NCBI RefSeq assembly: GCF_036226745.1
Contig: NZ_CP109013.1
Location: 2,170,001-2,234,000, forward strand
Source: Streptomyces sp. NBC_00683
GTDB taxonomy: Bacteria; Actinomycetota; Actinomycetes; Streptomycetales; Streptomycetaceae
DNA length: 64,000 nucleotides
Reading direction: 5' to 3'
Shown here: positions 17,916-25,667 of the stretch, piece by piece
Numbering within the stretch: position 1 is the stretch's first letter
Layout: each line of letters starts with the position of its first letter
Notes under the pieces: generated by a model
Database searches by the model: none
What the model was told of the DNA's origin: nothing
What the model saw: the letters and a program-made list of their open reading frames with translations, nothing else
Position numbers and translations under genes: made by a program

Positions 17916-19597
17916 CGGCGCGCCCCCGGCAGGGTGAACGAGCGCAGGCCCATCGTCTCGGCGGGGTCCCCGGTGACCTCCGGAGCGTCCTCGTCGACGG
18001 CCGGGCCCTGGGGCCCCCCGCCGCTGTGGCGCCGGGCCGGCTTGGGCCGGCGTTCCGCGCGGCGCAACCGGCCGCGGCCGGGGTGGAGCAGGGCCCCGAG
18101 CACCTGGCCGCCGGAAGCCCCGATGATCTCGCGGATGCGCTCCAGGTCGCTGCGGTGCACCTCACGCGGGTCGCAGACGATCATGACGCCCACGACCCGG
18201 TCCACGAGAGCGACGGCGTCGGCGTAGGAGAGCACCGGCGGGGCCAGGACGATGACGACGGCGCCGGGGCGGTCGGCCTCGGCGACGATGCGCCCGACGG
18301 ACGCGGAGGTCAGGGCGCGCGGCACGTTGTCCGCGGTGGCCCCGGCCACCAGGGCGAATGCGCCTGAGCCGGGGACGTCCACGTTGGACCTGCCGCCCGC
18401 GGGCCAGCTGCGGTCGCCCTCGTCGGCGGCCCAGCTCGGCGGCCGCACCTCGTGGGCCGCCGGTCCCAGGTCCCGGGCCAGCGACGGGGTGCGCAGATCG
18501 GCCTCGACGAGCAGGACGTCACGGCCCATCTCGGCGAAGGCGGCGGCCAGGTTGACCGCGGCGGCGGCCGCCGCGGCGTTGTCCCCGCGCGGCGCGGTGA
18601 CCAGGAGCCGGCGCCGCTCCGCGAAGGACGGGTCGTAGGCGAGCCGGAAGGCGACCGCGCGGTACTCCTCGGCCAGCCGCGAACCGCTCCGCCCGATCGC
18701 GAGCAGGGTGCCCGCGGCGGCGCGCTCCCTGGGCAGGGTGCCGAGCAGCGGGGCCCCGAGGGAGCGCACGAGCTCGCGCGGGGAGCGTACGGCGGGGTCG
18801 AAGACGAGCCGCACCCAGGACAGCAGGAGCCCGAGGGCGAGACCGACGACGGCGCCGAGCCCCAGGAGCAGCGGCAGACCCGCTCCGGCCGGCTCGGTGG
18901 GGGCGACGGGCTTCTTGTTGAGGTAGCCGGGGGTGGTGTCGAGCGCCTTGAGCTCGGAGATCTTCCGGCTCAGCTCGGAGATGGAGACGATGATGTTGGC
19001 GCGGGCACTGCTGACGTCGTCGGCACCGGCCCCGGTCCGCTCCTCCAGGAGGTCGCGCTTCTCCTCCAGTGGTTCGAGCTGGGCGCGGTAGCCGTTCGCC
19101 ATGTTTTCGATGCTCTCCTCGGTGCGCGCCTTGCGGTGCGCCAGGTAGGCATTGGCCAGGGCTTCGGCGCGGGAGCGGGCCTTCTGGGGTGTGGCCCCGG
19201 TGTAGGAGAAGCGGAGGGTGAGCGTGTTGGGCGGGTTGGTGACCTGGAGGCCGGTGAGCAGCTTCCTGGCGGTGACGTCGTCCCCCTTCTTGAGCAGGGT
19301 GCCGGCGGCCAGCTCGCCCACGGTGTCGCTGACCGCGGTCTGCCGCTCCGAGCCGATGTTGATGCCCTTGTCGGCGGAGGCGCCGGTGGCGAAGGGATCG
19401 GAGGTCGCGGAGCGCACCTGGACCTCGCCGCTGGCGGTGTAGGTGTCTTCGCCGCTCAGGGCGAGGAACCCGCCGCCGAGCAGGCCCACCACGACACCCG
19501 CGGCGAGGAGGGCCCGGTAGCGCAGGAGCTGGCGGAACTGGTCGCGCAGCAGCGCCGGTTCGTCCTGGTCCTCCAGGGCGCGGATCGGATGCGTCAT
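17912..19597 (-). CDS. Wzz-like chain-length protein fused to a degenerate BY-kinase domain
   Basis: A 561-residue protein. Residues 1-260 form a Wzz domain: a first membrane helix at about 29-47, an extracytoplasmic part with a coiled stretch (about 165-220), and a second helix at about 238-262. A cytoplasmic domain of the bacterial tyrosine kinase/CpsD type follows. Its Walker A segment reads APRGDNAAAAAAAV (about 335-348), so the P-loop Gly-Lys-Thr/Ser is gone, while a Walker A'-like VLLVEADLR (361-369) remains. The C-terminus has no tyrosine cluster. I infer a co-polymerase that controls length without kinase activity. The ATG at 19597 overlaps the preceding glycosyltransferase stop; a GGAGG-like site lies upstream. 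Confidence 0.85.
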   Translation of the reverse strand: MTHPIRALEDQDEPALLRDQFRQLLRYRALLAAGVVVGLLGGGFLALSGEDTYTASGEVQVRSATSDPFATGASADKGINIGSERQTAVSDTVGELAAGTLLKKGDDVTARKLLTGLQVTNPPNTLTLRFSYTGATPQKARSRAEALANAYLAHRKARTEESIENMANGYRAQLEPLEEKRDLLEERTGAGADDVSSARANIIVSISELSRKISELKALDTTPGYLNKKPVAPTEPAGAGLPLLLGLGAVVGLALGLLLSWVRLVFDPAVRSPRELVRSLGAPLLGTLPRERAAAGTLLAIGRSGSRLAEEYRAVAFRLAYDPSFAERRRLLVTAPRGDNAAAAAAAVNLAAAFAEMGRDVLLVEADLRTPSLARDLGPAAHEVRPPSWAADEGDRSWPAGGRSNVDVPGSGAFALVAGATADNVPRALTSASVGRIVAEADRPGAVVIVLAPPVLSYADAVALVDRVVGVMIVCDPREVHRSDLERIREIIGASGGQVLGALLHPGRGRLRRAERRPKPARRHSGGGPQGPAVDEDAPEVTGDPAETMGLRSFTLPGARR

Positions 19598-20856
19598 CGG
19601 CTTGGCCTCCTTGGTGCGTCCCCGAGTACCTCGGTGAGCAGCGCGTCGAAGCGTGCGAGGCCCGCTTCCCTGCTCAGGTGCTGTGCGACGTAGTCCGGGC
19701 CGTGCGCGCCGAGCGCGTCCGCGGCCTCCGGGTCGCCGGCGAGTTTCCGTACGGCGTCGAGGAGCGCGGCCGGGTCCTCGGGTGCCACGAGCACCCCGGC
19801 GCCCGAGCGGCGCACCTCGTCGGCGGTGCCGCCCTCGTCGGCCACGGAGGCGACGACGGGCCGCCCCGAGACGAAGTAGGAGGTGAGTTTGGACGGCACG
19901 CTCATGTCGAGCACGGACGCACGCTGGGTCACCGCGAGGACGTCGGCGGCGGCGAGCACATCGGTGAAGTCGTCCGCTCCGGCCGGCGGCAGGAAGTCGA
20001 TGTTCGGCAGGCCTCCGGCGCGTTCGCGCAGTCCCTCGCGCTGGTTCCCGTCGCCCATGAGTACGACGCGGATGTCCGGGGCCAGCCGGGCCAGTTCGAT
20101 CAGGACGTCGAGGCCCTGCTTGAGGCCCATGTTCCCGGAGTGCAGCAGCACCTGAGTCCCCTCGCGCCAGCCGAGCCGGGCCCTGGTGGCGGCCCGGTCG
20201 GCGGAAGGCCGTTCCACGTGCGTCCAGTTGGGCACCACCCGGATGCGCGCGGGGTCGACGCCGAGGGCCAGGACCCCGGGTACGAAGCTCTCGTGGATGA
20301 CACCGACGGCGGCGGCGTCCCGCAGGGCGTAGCGCTCGGCGGCCCCGGCGACGGCGGCCGCCCTGCCACCACCGCGAATGCCGCTCTGCGCCGCGGCGGC
20401 GCCCATCAGGTCCTGGACGACGGGTATGTGGGGGACTCCGTGGCGGCGCGCGATACGGGCCCCCATGACTCCGCCCGCGAGGCTCGGCATCTGGGAGACC
20501 ACCGCGTCGGGGCGTCCCGGCGGCGGTGCGAGGGTCCCGTGGATGAGCACGGACGCCTCGAACCACGCTCTTCGCAGCGCACTCTGACGCGGCGGCACAT
20601 AGTGCCGCCGCCGGTGGACGGTCACGCCCTCCCGGCTCTCCTGCCCGCGCCACCTGCCGCGGTACTGCTCGTCGACGCGCCACGCGGGGTAGTGCGGCAT
20701 TCCGGTCAGGACATCGGTACGGGCACCGGATGCCGCCCAGTGTTCGGCGAGCTGGGTGGCGTACGGACCGATGCCCGTCAGCTCCGGCGCGTAGTTGGTG
20801 GAGACCACCAGTAGCCTGCGGTTTTCGAACGGCCTGTGGTGCTCATCAGCGGACAT
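19594..20856 (-). CDS. Glycosyltransferase family 4 (WcaI-like)
   Basis: A 420-residue GT-B transferase. The N-terminus LLVVSTNYAPELTGIGPYATQLAEH with TGMPHYPAWRV is the signature of the colanic-acid WcaI group. The C-terminal half has VLLHSGNMGLKQGLDVLIE, SVPSKLTSYFVSGRPVVAS and GVLVAPEDPAALLDAV, with the usual donor-binding residues. It is the first gene of a three-cistron operon with the Wzz-like and Wzx-like genes. It starts with ATG at 20856, divergent from the cytidylyltransferase gene, and the 117-nt gap should hold both promoters. WcaI-type enzymes often transfer fucose, which fits GDP-fucose synthesis in this locus, but the specificity is inferred. Confidence 0.88.
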   Translation of the reverse strand: MSADEHHRPFENRRLLVVSTNYAPELTGIGPYATQLAEHWAASGARTDVLTGMPHYPAWRVDEQYRGRWRGQESREGVTVHRRRHYVPPRQSALRRAWFEASVLIHGTLAPPPGRPDAVVSQMPSLAGGVMGARIARRHGVPHIPVVQDLMGAAAAQSGIRGGGRAAAVAGAAERYALRDAAAVGVIHESFVPGVLALGVDPARIRVVPNWTHVERPSADRAATRARLGWREGTQVLLHSGNMGLKQGLDVLIELARLAPDIRVVLMGDGNQREGLRERAGGLPNIDFLPPAGADDFTDVLAAADVLAVTQRASVLDMSVPSKLTSYFVSGRPVVASVADEGGTADEVRRSGAGVLVAPEDPAALLDAVRKLAGDPEAADALGAHGPDYVAQHLSREAGLARFDALLTEVLGDAPRRPSR

Positions 20857-20973
20857 CGGACGATCGCCTTCCCCCCGGAACAGCCTCCCCTTGAGCTTAT
20901 CCGTTCACGGGTTGCACAAGTGTTCTTCACAGTAAGGTCGTTGAACCAGTTCCACCGTGGGGGGAGAGAACGG

Positions 20974-21423
20974 ATGGTGCAGCACAGAGTCGGCTATGCG
21001 CCGGGGGTGTACGACCTGTTCCACGTCGGCCACCTCAACATCCTGCGGCATGCCCGCAGTCAGTGCGACTACTTGGTCGCCGGGGTCGTCTCGGACGAGA
21101 TGGCCGCACTCGCCAAGGGCCACAAGCCGGTGATCCCGCTGACCGAGCGGCTGGAGATCGTCCGCAGCGTGCGCTACGTGGACGCCGCGTTCGTGGAGAC
21201 CGTCCCCGACAAGGTCGAGACCTGGCAGCAGGTCCGGTTCGACGTCATCTTCAAGGGCGACGACTGGCGCGGCACGGAGAAGGGGAAGCGCCTGGAGCGC
21301 GACTTCGCCGAAGTCGGGGTGGAGGTCGTCTACTTCCCGTACACCGTACACACGTCCAGCACCCAGCTGCGCCGCGCCCTCGATGTCCTCGTCAGCCGGC
21401 CCGGAGCGCTTTCAGCTCCCTGA
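20974..21423 (+). CDS. Cytidylyltransferase (glycerol-3-phosphate type, TagD-like)
   Basis: A 149-residue nucleotidyltransferase expected to make a CDP-activated alcohol such as CDP-glycerol. GVYDLFHVGHLNIL carries the HxGH motif, KGDDWRGT the mid-protein substrate loop, and TVHTSSTQLR matches the RTxGISTT-type region near the end. The ATG at 20974 follows GGGGGGAGAG. Its 3' end overlaps the convergent CDP-alcohol phosphotransferase gene by 32 nt; the two proteins form a logical pair of donor maker and donor user. The alcohol could also be ribitol, inositol phosphate or a sugar phosphate. Confidence 0.82.
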   Translation: MVQHRVGYAPGVYDLFHVGHLNILRHARSQCDYLVAGVVSDEMAALAKGHKPVIPLTERLEIVRSVRYVDAAFVETVPDKVETWQQVRFDVIFKGDDWRGTEKGKRLERDFAEVGVEVVYFPYTVHTSSTQLRRALDVLVSRPGALSAP

Positions 21424-22123
21424 ACCACTTGACCAGGAACGCCACCAGGAACAGCGCGTGCACGGCAGCGAGTACGGCGTAACCGGCCCGGAAGACCACG
21501 GGAGCGCCGAGCAGCAGGAAGACAAGGGCGAACACCCCGTAGTCCGCGGGAAGCAGCGCCACGGCCCGTACCCGGGACACCGGAGCCGTGGCGCCTGCGG
21601 CCGCCGGTGCGGTGCGGGCGGCCGCCTTGCCCAGCTGTTCCCGCAGGAGCCCGGCGCAGAAGGTGAGCACGGCGACGAACAGGAAGCCGAGCGGCAGCAA
21701 TAGCCAGGCCTCCGAGGGCAGTTCGGCGAAGCGGTAGAACGAGATCAGTACGGCGGTGTGGACGAGGATCATCTTCGCGCAGTCCACGACATGGTCGAGC
21801 CACTCCCCGTCCGGGCCGCCCCGGCCGGTCAGCCGGGCGAGTTGCCCGTCGGCCGAGTCGAAGGCGAATCCGACGGCCAGGCCCGCGTACACGGCGACCC
21901 CCAGCCACCACGACGGCTCGGCGAGCGCCACCGCCGCAAGGGCCGCGAACGTGAAGACCGCGCTGATCAAGGTGACTTGATTGGGCGTCAGCCCGGCGCG
22001 GTACGCACCTGCCGCCAGCAGGCGTCCGGCCGGCCGGTTCACGTACCGCGAGTAGAGCGAGACACCCTTGGACGACTTCTGCGCACCGCGCAATTCGCGC
22101 AGCACCGTACCCGTGCTTTCCAT
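21392..22123 (-). CDS. CDP-alcohol phosphatidyltransferase family membrane enzyme
   Basis: A 243-residue protein with about six hydrophobic segments. It contains the complete family motif D-x2-DG-x2-AR-x8-G-x3-D-x3-D, from DSADGQLAR to EWLDHVVD (around residues 88-113). Such enzymes move a phospho-alcohol or phosphatidyl group from a CDP donor to an alcohol. With a TagD-like cytidylyltransferase next door, a role in adding a phosphopolyol to a lipid or to the polysaccharide is reasonable. Ordinary phospholipid synthesis is the alternative. The ATG at 22123 follows GGGGGG. Confidence 0.83.
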   Translation of the reverse strand: MESTGTVLRELRGAQKSSKGVSLYSRYVNRPAGRLLAAGAYRAGLTPNQVTLISAVFTFAALAAVALAEPSWWLGVAVYAGLAVGFAFDSADGQLARLTGRGGPDGEWLDHVVDCAKMILVHTAVLISFYRFAELPSEAWLLLPLGFLFVAVLTFCAGLLREQLGKAAARTAPAAAGATAPVSRVRAVALLPADYGVFALVFLLLGAPVVFRAGYAVLAAVHALFLVAFLVKWFRELKALRAG

Positions 22124-22306
22124 ACGCCCCCCAGCGTCCGGCCTGTTCCCCGCTGCATCATGGCACGCAGGAACCCCGGACGCCCGGGATTCGTACCGGC
22201 GGCATGACCTGGCAGGTAATCGACGCCCCCGGCCGCCCCGGGACAAGCTGCTCCTGCCGCTCCGGACCACGGATCGGCAGCCACAGCACCTGGGAAGGGA
22301 CTCACC

Positions 22307-22675
22307 GTGACCGTTCACGAGGACGCCGTCCGACGCTACTTCGCCGCCTGGAACGCCGGCAGCACCGAGGAGCTCGAGAAGGCGGTGTCCGCCGCCTTCA
22401 CCGAGGACGCCACCTACACCGACCCACTGGCCGACGTGCGCGGCCACGACGGGCTGACCGCGGCGATCAGCGGCGCGCAGGCGCAGTTCCCCGGCTTCGA
22501 CTTCGTACCCACCGGAACGCCGGACGGGCACCACGGCCTGGTCCGCTTCACCTGGGACCTGGTCTCCCGGGCGGACGGCTCGGCGCCCGCCGCTGGGTTC
22601 GACGTGATCACGCTGGCGGAGGACGGCAGGGTCAGCTCGGTCAGCGGCTTCCTGGACCGGATTCCCGGGGCATGA
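22307..22675 (+). CDS. SnoaL-like (NTF2 fold) protein
   Basis: A 122-residue single-domain protein. The pattern VRRYFAAWNAGSTEELEKAV, then DATYTDPLADVRGHDGL, then FVPTGTPDGHHGLVRFTWDLV and GFDVITLAEDGRVSSVSGFLD is the SnoaL/nuclear-transport-factor-2 fold. Members range from polyketide cyclases to binding proteins. The usual Asp near the pocket is present, but no substrate can be inferred. A GTG start follows GGGAAGGGA. It ends 7 nt before the convergent mrpG stop. Confidence 0.8.
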   Translation: MTVHEDAVRRYFAAWNAGSTEELEKAVSAAFTEDATYTDPLADVRGHDGLTAAISGAQAQFPGFDFVPTGTPDGHHGLVRFTWDLVSRADGSAPAAGFDVITLAEDGRVSSVSGFLDRIPGA

Positions 22676-22682
22676 GGAGGAG

Positions 22683-23066
22683 TCACCCCTTTCCGGCTCC
22701 CGGCCCGGCGCCCGGATCCCGCTCGGTGAGCTGCTCGTCCAGTTCGTCGAAGAGCAGCTCACCGAGCTCGATCTGACCGGTCCGGTACGCGGAACGGGCC
22801 ACCAGGTGTGCCGCCACCGGGCCCGTCATCAGCTGGAAGAAGGCGATGAGGGCGAGCGTCGCCAGGTCCATGCCGCTGCGCAGCCGCAGGGCGACCCCGG
22901 CCAGCACCAGCAGCAGGCCGAGGGCCTGCGGCTTGGTCGCGGCGTGGCTGCGCGACAGCACGTCGGGCAGCCTCAGCATGCCGATCACACCGAGCAGGCA
23001 GATCAACGCGCCGATGAACACCAGGGCCGCACCGGCCGTGTCGGTGATCTGCAGCCAGATGCTCAT
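22683..23066 (-). CDS. mrpG: Na+/H+ antiporter subunit MrpG
   Basis: A 127-residue membrane protein with three hydrophobic segments. The family region runs from TDTAGAALVFIGALICLLGVIG through LSRSHAATKPQALGLLLVLAG to the FFQLMTGPVAAHLVARSAYRTG end. It is the last cistron of the Mrp operon and overlaps mrpF by 4 nt. After residue 100 it carries an acidic tail (ELGELLFDELDEQLTERD) whose DNA forms a perfect 15-bp inverted repeat. Confidence 0.92.
   Translation of the reverse strand: MSIWLQITDTAGAALVFIGALICLLGVIGMLRLPDVLSRSHAATKPQALGLLLVLAGVALRLRSGMDLATLALIAFFQLMTGPVAAHLVARSAYRTGQIELGELLFDELDEQLTERDPGAGPGAGKG
22722..22766 (-). repeat. Perfect 15-bp inverted repeat inside the end of mrpG
   Basis: CTCGGTGAGCTGCTC (22722-22736) and GAGCAGCTCACCGAG (22752-22766) are exact reverse complements around a 15-nt loop. 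They lie 40-85 nt before the mrpG stop, at the end of a six-gene transcript. A termination or 3'-end stabilising role is possible. Confidence 0.7.
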
Positions 23067-23386
23067 TCCTGCTCCTCCTTGCCTGCGGGCGTCCGGCGGG
23101 ACGGCGGCCGGTCGCGCACGGCGATGAAGCGGGCGATGCCCACGGATCCGGTGAAACCGAGGAACGCGAGCACCAGCATGATCGGGAAGTAGAACGGGTC
23201 CCGGGCGAGCGCCGACTTGGCGCCGAGGCCCGCGATGATCAGGGCGGCGCCGACGTCGAGGGCGATCGCCCGGTCCAGCATGGACGGGCCGCGCCGGATC
23301 CGTGCGAGCAGCAGCGCCCCCGCGACGACGAGGACCACCACGGCGGCGGTCAGCAGCACTCGGTCGACGGTCTCGACTTCGTTCAT
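23063..23386 (-). CDS. mrpF: Na+/H+ antiporter subunit MrpF
   Basis: A 107-residue protein with three membrane segments. The family core IRRGPSMLDRAIALDVGAALIIAGLG and FPIMLVLAFLGFTGSVGIARFI is intact. The ATG at 23386 overlaps the mrpE stop by 4 nt, and its own stop overlaps mrpG. It is part of the membrane assembly that exchanges Na+ or K+ for protons. Confidence 0.92.
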   Translation of the reverse strand: MNEVETVDRVLLTAAVVVLVVAGALLLARIRRGPSMLDRAIALDVGAALIIAGLGAKSALARDPFYFPIMLVLAFLGFTGSVGIARFIAVRDRPPSRRTPAGKEEQE

Positions 23387-24015
23387 GACCCTTCCCTCCC
23401 GTCGTCGGACTGTGTGGTCGCGGGGGGCGGCTGCGCGACCCTCGCGATCTCGTCGCGGGTGCCGAAGGCCCGTACCGTCAGCTCCTCCAGGCGCCAGACG
23501 GAGCGCCTGGCCGCGTCCAGCGCCGCGGGCAGGTCGGCGTCGAGCACGTGCAGGAAGACCGTGGCGGTGTCCCTGCGCACCTCGACGATCGATCCGCCCG
23601 GCACGTTGGACATGGCGACTGCGGTGGCGGCGAGCATCAGGTCGCTGCGGCAGCGCAGTGGTACGGCGATCACGGCGGGCCGGTGCGGACGGCCTGCGAA
23701 GATCTGCCGGGTGACCTTCACGCCCGAGGTGTACATGTCGTAGAGCAGGTAGCCGGCCAGCAGAAGGATGCCCCAGGGGTGCAGCCGCAGACCCAGGTCG
23801 ACCGTCGGCAGGGGGAACGCCAGGCAGACGACCACCGCGACGACCACTCCGGTGACGACGTTGGCCCAGGTCAGGGTGGACCACAGCAGCACCCAGATGA
23901 GGGTGAGCCAGGCGACCAGCGGCAGGTCGAGGACACGTCGGCGACGGCCGGCGAACTCGCAGCTGAAGGGCGGGAGTTCGGGGTTCCGGTAGGACAGGGT
24001 GATCAGGCGTCTCAC
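23383..24015 (-). CDS. mrpE: Na+/H+ antiporter subunit MrpE
   Basis: A 210-residue protein. Two or three N-terminal membrane segments (about 35-85) are followed by the soluble MrpE domain with TSGVKVTRQIFAG, RPAVIAVPLRCRSDL, SNVPGGSIVEV and FLHVLDAD. It is about 40 residues longer than many MrpE proteins because of a C-terminal extension after the HVLDAD motif. Overlaps with mrpD and mrpF are 4 nt each. Confidence 0.9.
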   Translation of the reverse strand: MRRLITLSYRNPELPPFSCEFAGRRRRVLDLPLVAWLTLIWVLLWSTLTWANVVTGVVVAVVVCLAFPLPTVDLGLRLHPWGILLLAGYLLYDMYTSGVKVTRQIFAGRPHRPAVIAVPLRCRSDLMLAATAVAMSNVPGGSIVEVRRDTATVFLHVLDADLPAALDAARRSVWRLEELTVRAFGTRDEIARVAQPPPATTQSDDGREGS

Positions 24016-25667
24016 GGGCCGAGCACCTCCTCGACGTAGGGGGTCCGTTCGACGAGTTCGTCGGCCGAGCGGTCGGTGTAGGCGGTGAGCGGACCGGCCA
24101 GCACGGTGAAGGCGAGACCGAGTGCGACCGCCCCCGCGGTCGCGGCGGTCATCGCTGCGGGCGGCCGGGTCGTCGTGATGACGGCCCGTCCCTGCAGACT
24201 CGCGGCAACGGCCTGCCCCGCCGGCCGCGGAGCGCCCCCGACCGGTTCGTCCCCGGTGCCGGGGATCCGGTCGGGACCCGGGTCGACATCGTCGTCGTCG
24301 GTTTCGTCGGCGGACTCGAGAACGGTGCCGTAGGCGGTCTGACCCGGCGGTTCCTTGCGCCAGAAGGCCAGGTTCCAGACCTTGGCCATCACATACAGGG
24401 TGAGCAGACTGGTCACCGTCGACCCGGCGACCAGGATCCAGGCCCAGACACTGCCTTCGGCGACACCGGCGCGCATCAGTCCGAGCTTGCCGATGAAGCC
24501 GGACAGCGGGGGGATCCCGGCGAGGTTCATGGCCGGTACGAAGAAGAGGACGGCGAGCAGCGGCGCCGCCCTGGCCATTCCGCCGAGCCGGGTGAGTTCG
24601 TTCGTGCCGCCCCGGCGTTCGATGAGCCCCGCGACGAGGAAGAGCGTGGTCTGGACGGTGATGTGGTGGACGACGTAGAAGATCGCCCCGCCGTAGGCGT
24701 CGCGGGTGGCGAGGCCGATCCCGAAGACCATGTAGCCGATGTGGCTGATGAGGGTGAAGGAGAGCAGCCGCTTCAGGTCGGTCTGGGCGACCGCCCCGAG
24801 GATGCCCACGACCATGGAGGCGAGCGCGGCGGCCATCAGGAGGTCGCCGAGCCGGTTTCCGGGGAACAGCAGCGTCTCCGTGCGCAGCATGCAGTAGATA
24901 CCGACCTTGGTCAGCAGGCCGGCGAAGACGGCGGTGACGGGCGCGGGCGCGGTCGGGTAGGAGTCGGGGAGCCAGGCGGCGAGGGGGAATACCGCTGCCT
25001 TGATGGCGAAGACGGTGAGGAGCATCGCCTGGAGCAGCGTCTGTACGCCGAGCGGCAGTTCGGGCAGCCGGAGCGCCAGCTGGGCGAAGTTGGCGGTTCC
25101 GGCAGCCGCGTACGCCATGGCGATGGCGGTCAGGAACAGCATCGAGGAGAACAGCGAGATGATCACGTACGTGGAACCCGCCCTGATCCGCGGCCCGGTT
25201 CCGCCGAGGGTGAGCAGTACGAAGCTGGCGACCAGCATGATCTCGAAGCCGACGTAGAGGTTGACGAGGTCACCCGCCAGGAAGCAGCACGACACCCCCG
25301 CCACGAGGATGAGGTAGGCCGGGTGGAAGACGGCGACCGGAGTCTCCTTGTCCCGGTCGGCCATGCCCTGGCCGAGCGAGTAGACCAGGACGGCCAGGGT
25401 GACGGCCGAGGAGACGGTCAGCATCAGTCCGGACAGCCGGTCGGCGACCAGGGTGACGCCGAGCGGCGGAGCGAAGTCGCCGAGGTGGACGGAGAGGGGT
25501 CCCCGGCGGTCGGCCGCGATCATCAGGGCGACGGAGAGCCCGAGGACGGCGGTGAGCACGGCGACGCTGATGAAGCGCTGGAAGTGGGCGAGCCGGGTGC
25601 CGAAGGCGAGACTCAGTCCGGTGGCGCAGAGCGGCAGCAGCACGGGCAGCGGGACGAGCGCGTTCAT
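24012..25667 (-). CDS. mrpD: Na+/H+ antiporter subunit MrpD
   Basis: A 551-residue proton-channel subunit related to NuoM/NuoN of complex I, with about fourteen membrane segments. DLVNLYVGFEIMLVASFVLL contains the conserved glutamate helix, and KAAVFPLAAWLPDSYPTAPAPVTAVFAGLLTKVGIY carries the conserved lysine and the broken helix. LKRLLSFTLISHIGYM follows. A soluble insert with an acidic run (around residues 450-485) precedes the last helix. The ATG at 25667 overlaps the mrpC stop. Confidence 0.93.
   Translation of the reverse strand: MNALVPLPVLLPLCATGLSLAFGTRLAHFQRFISVAVLTAVLGLSVALMIAADRRGPLSVHLGDFAPPLGVTLVADRLSGLMLTVSSAVTLAVLVYSLGQGMADRDKETPVAVFHPAYLILVAGVSCCFLAGDLVNLYVGFEIMLVASFVLLTLGGTGPRIRAGSTYVIISLFSSMLFLTAIAMAYAAAGTANFAQLALRLPELPLGVQTLLQAMLLTVFAIKAAVFPLAAWLPDSYPTAPAPVTAVFAGLLTKVGIYCMLRTETLLFPGNRLGDLLMAAALASMVVGILGAVAQTDLKRLLSFTLISHIGYMVFGIGLATRDAYGGAIFYVVHHITVQTTLFLVAGLIERRGGTNELTRLGGMARAAPLLAVLFFVPAMNLAGIPPLSGFIGKLGLMRAGVAEGSVWAWILVAGSTVTSLLTLYVMAKVWNLAFWRKEPPGQTAYGTVLESADETDDDDVDPGPDRIPGTGDEPVGGAPRPAGQAVAASLQGRAVITTTRPPAAMTAATAGAVALGLAFTVLAGPLTAYTDRSADELVERTPYVEEVLGP

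Noticed and set aside
17912..19597. Active BY-kinase
   Set aside because: The P-loop lysine and Ser/Thr are missing and there is no C-terminal tyrosine cluster.
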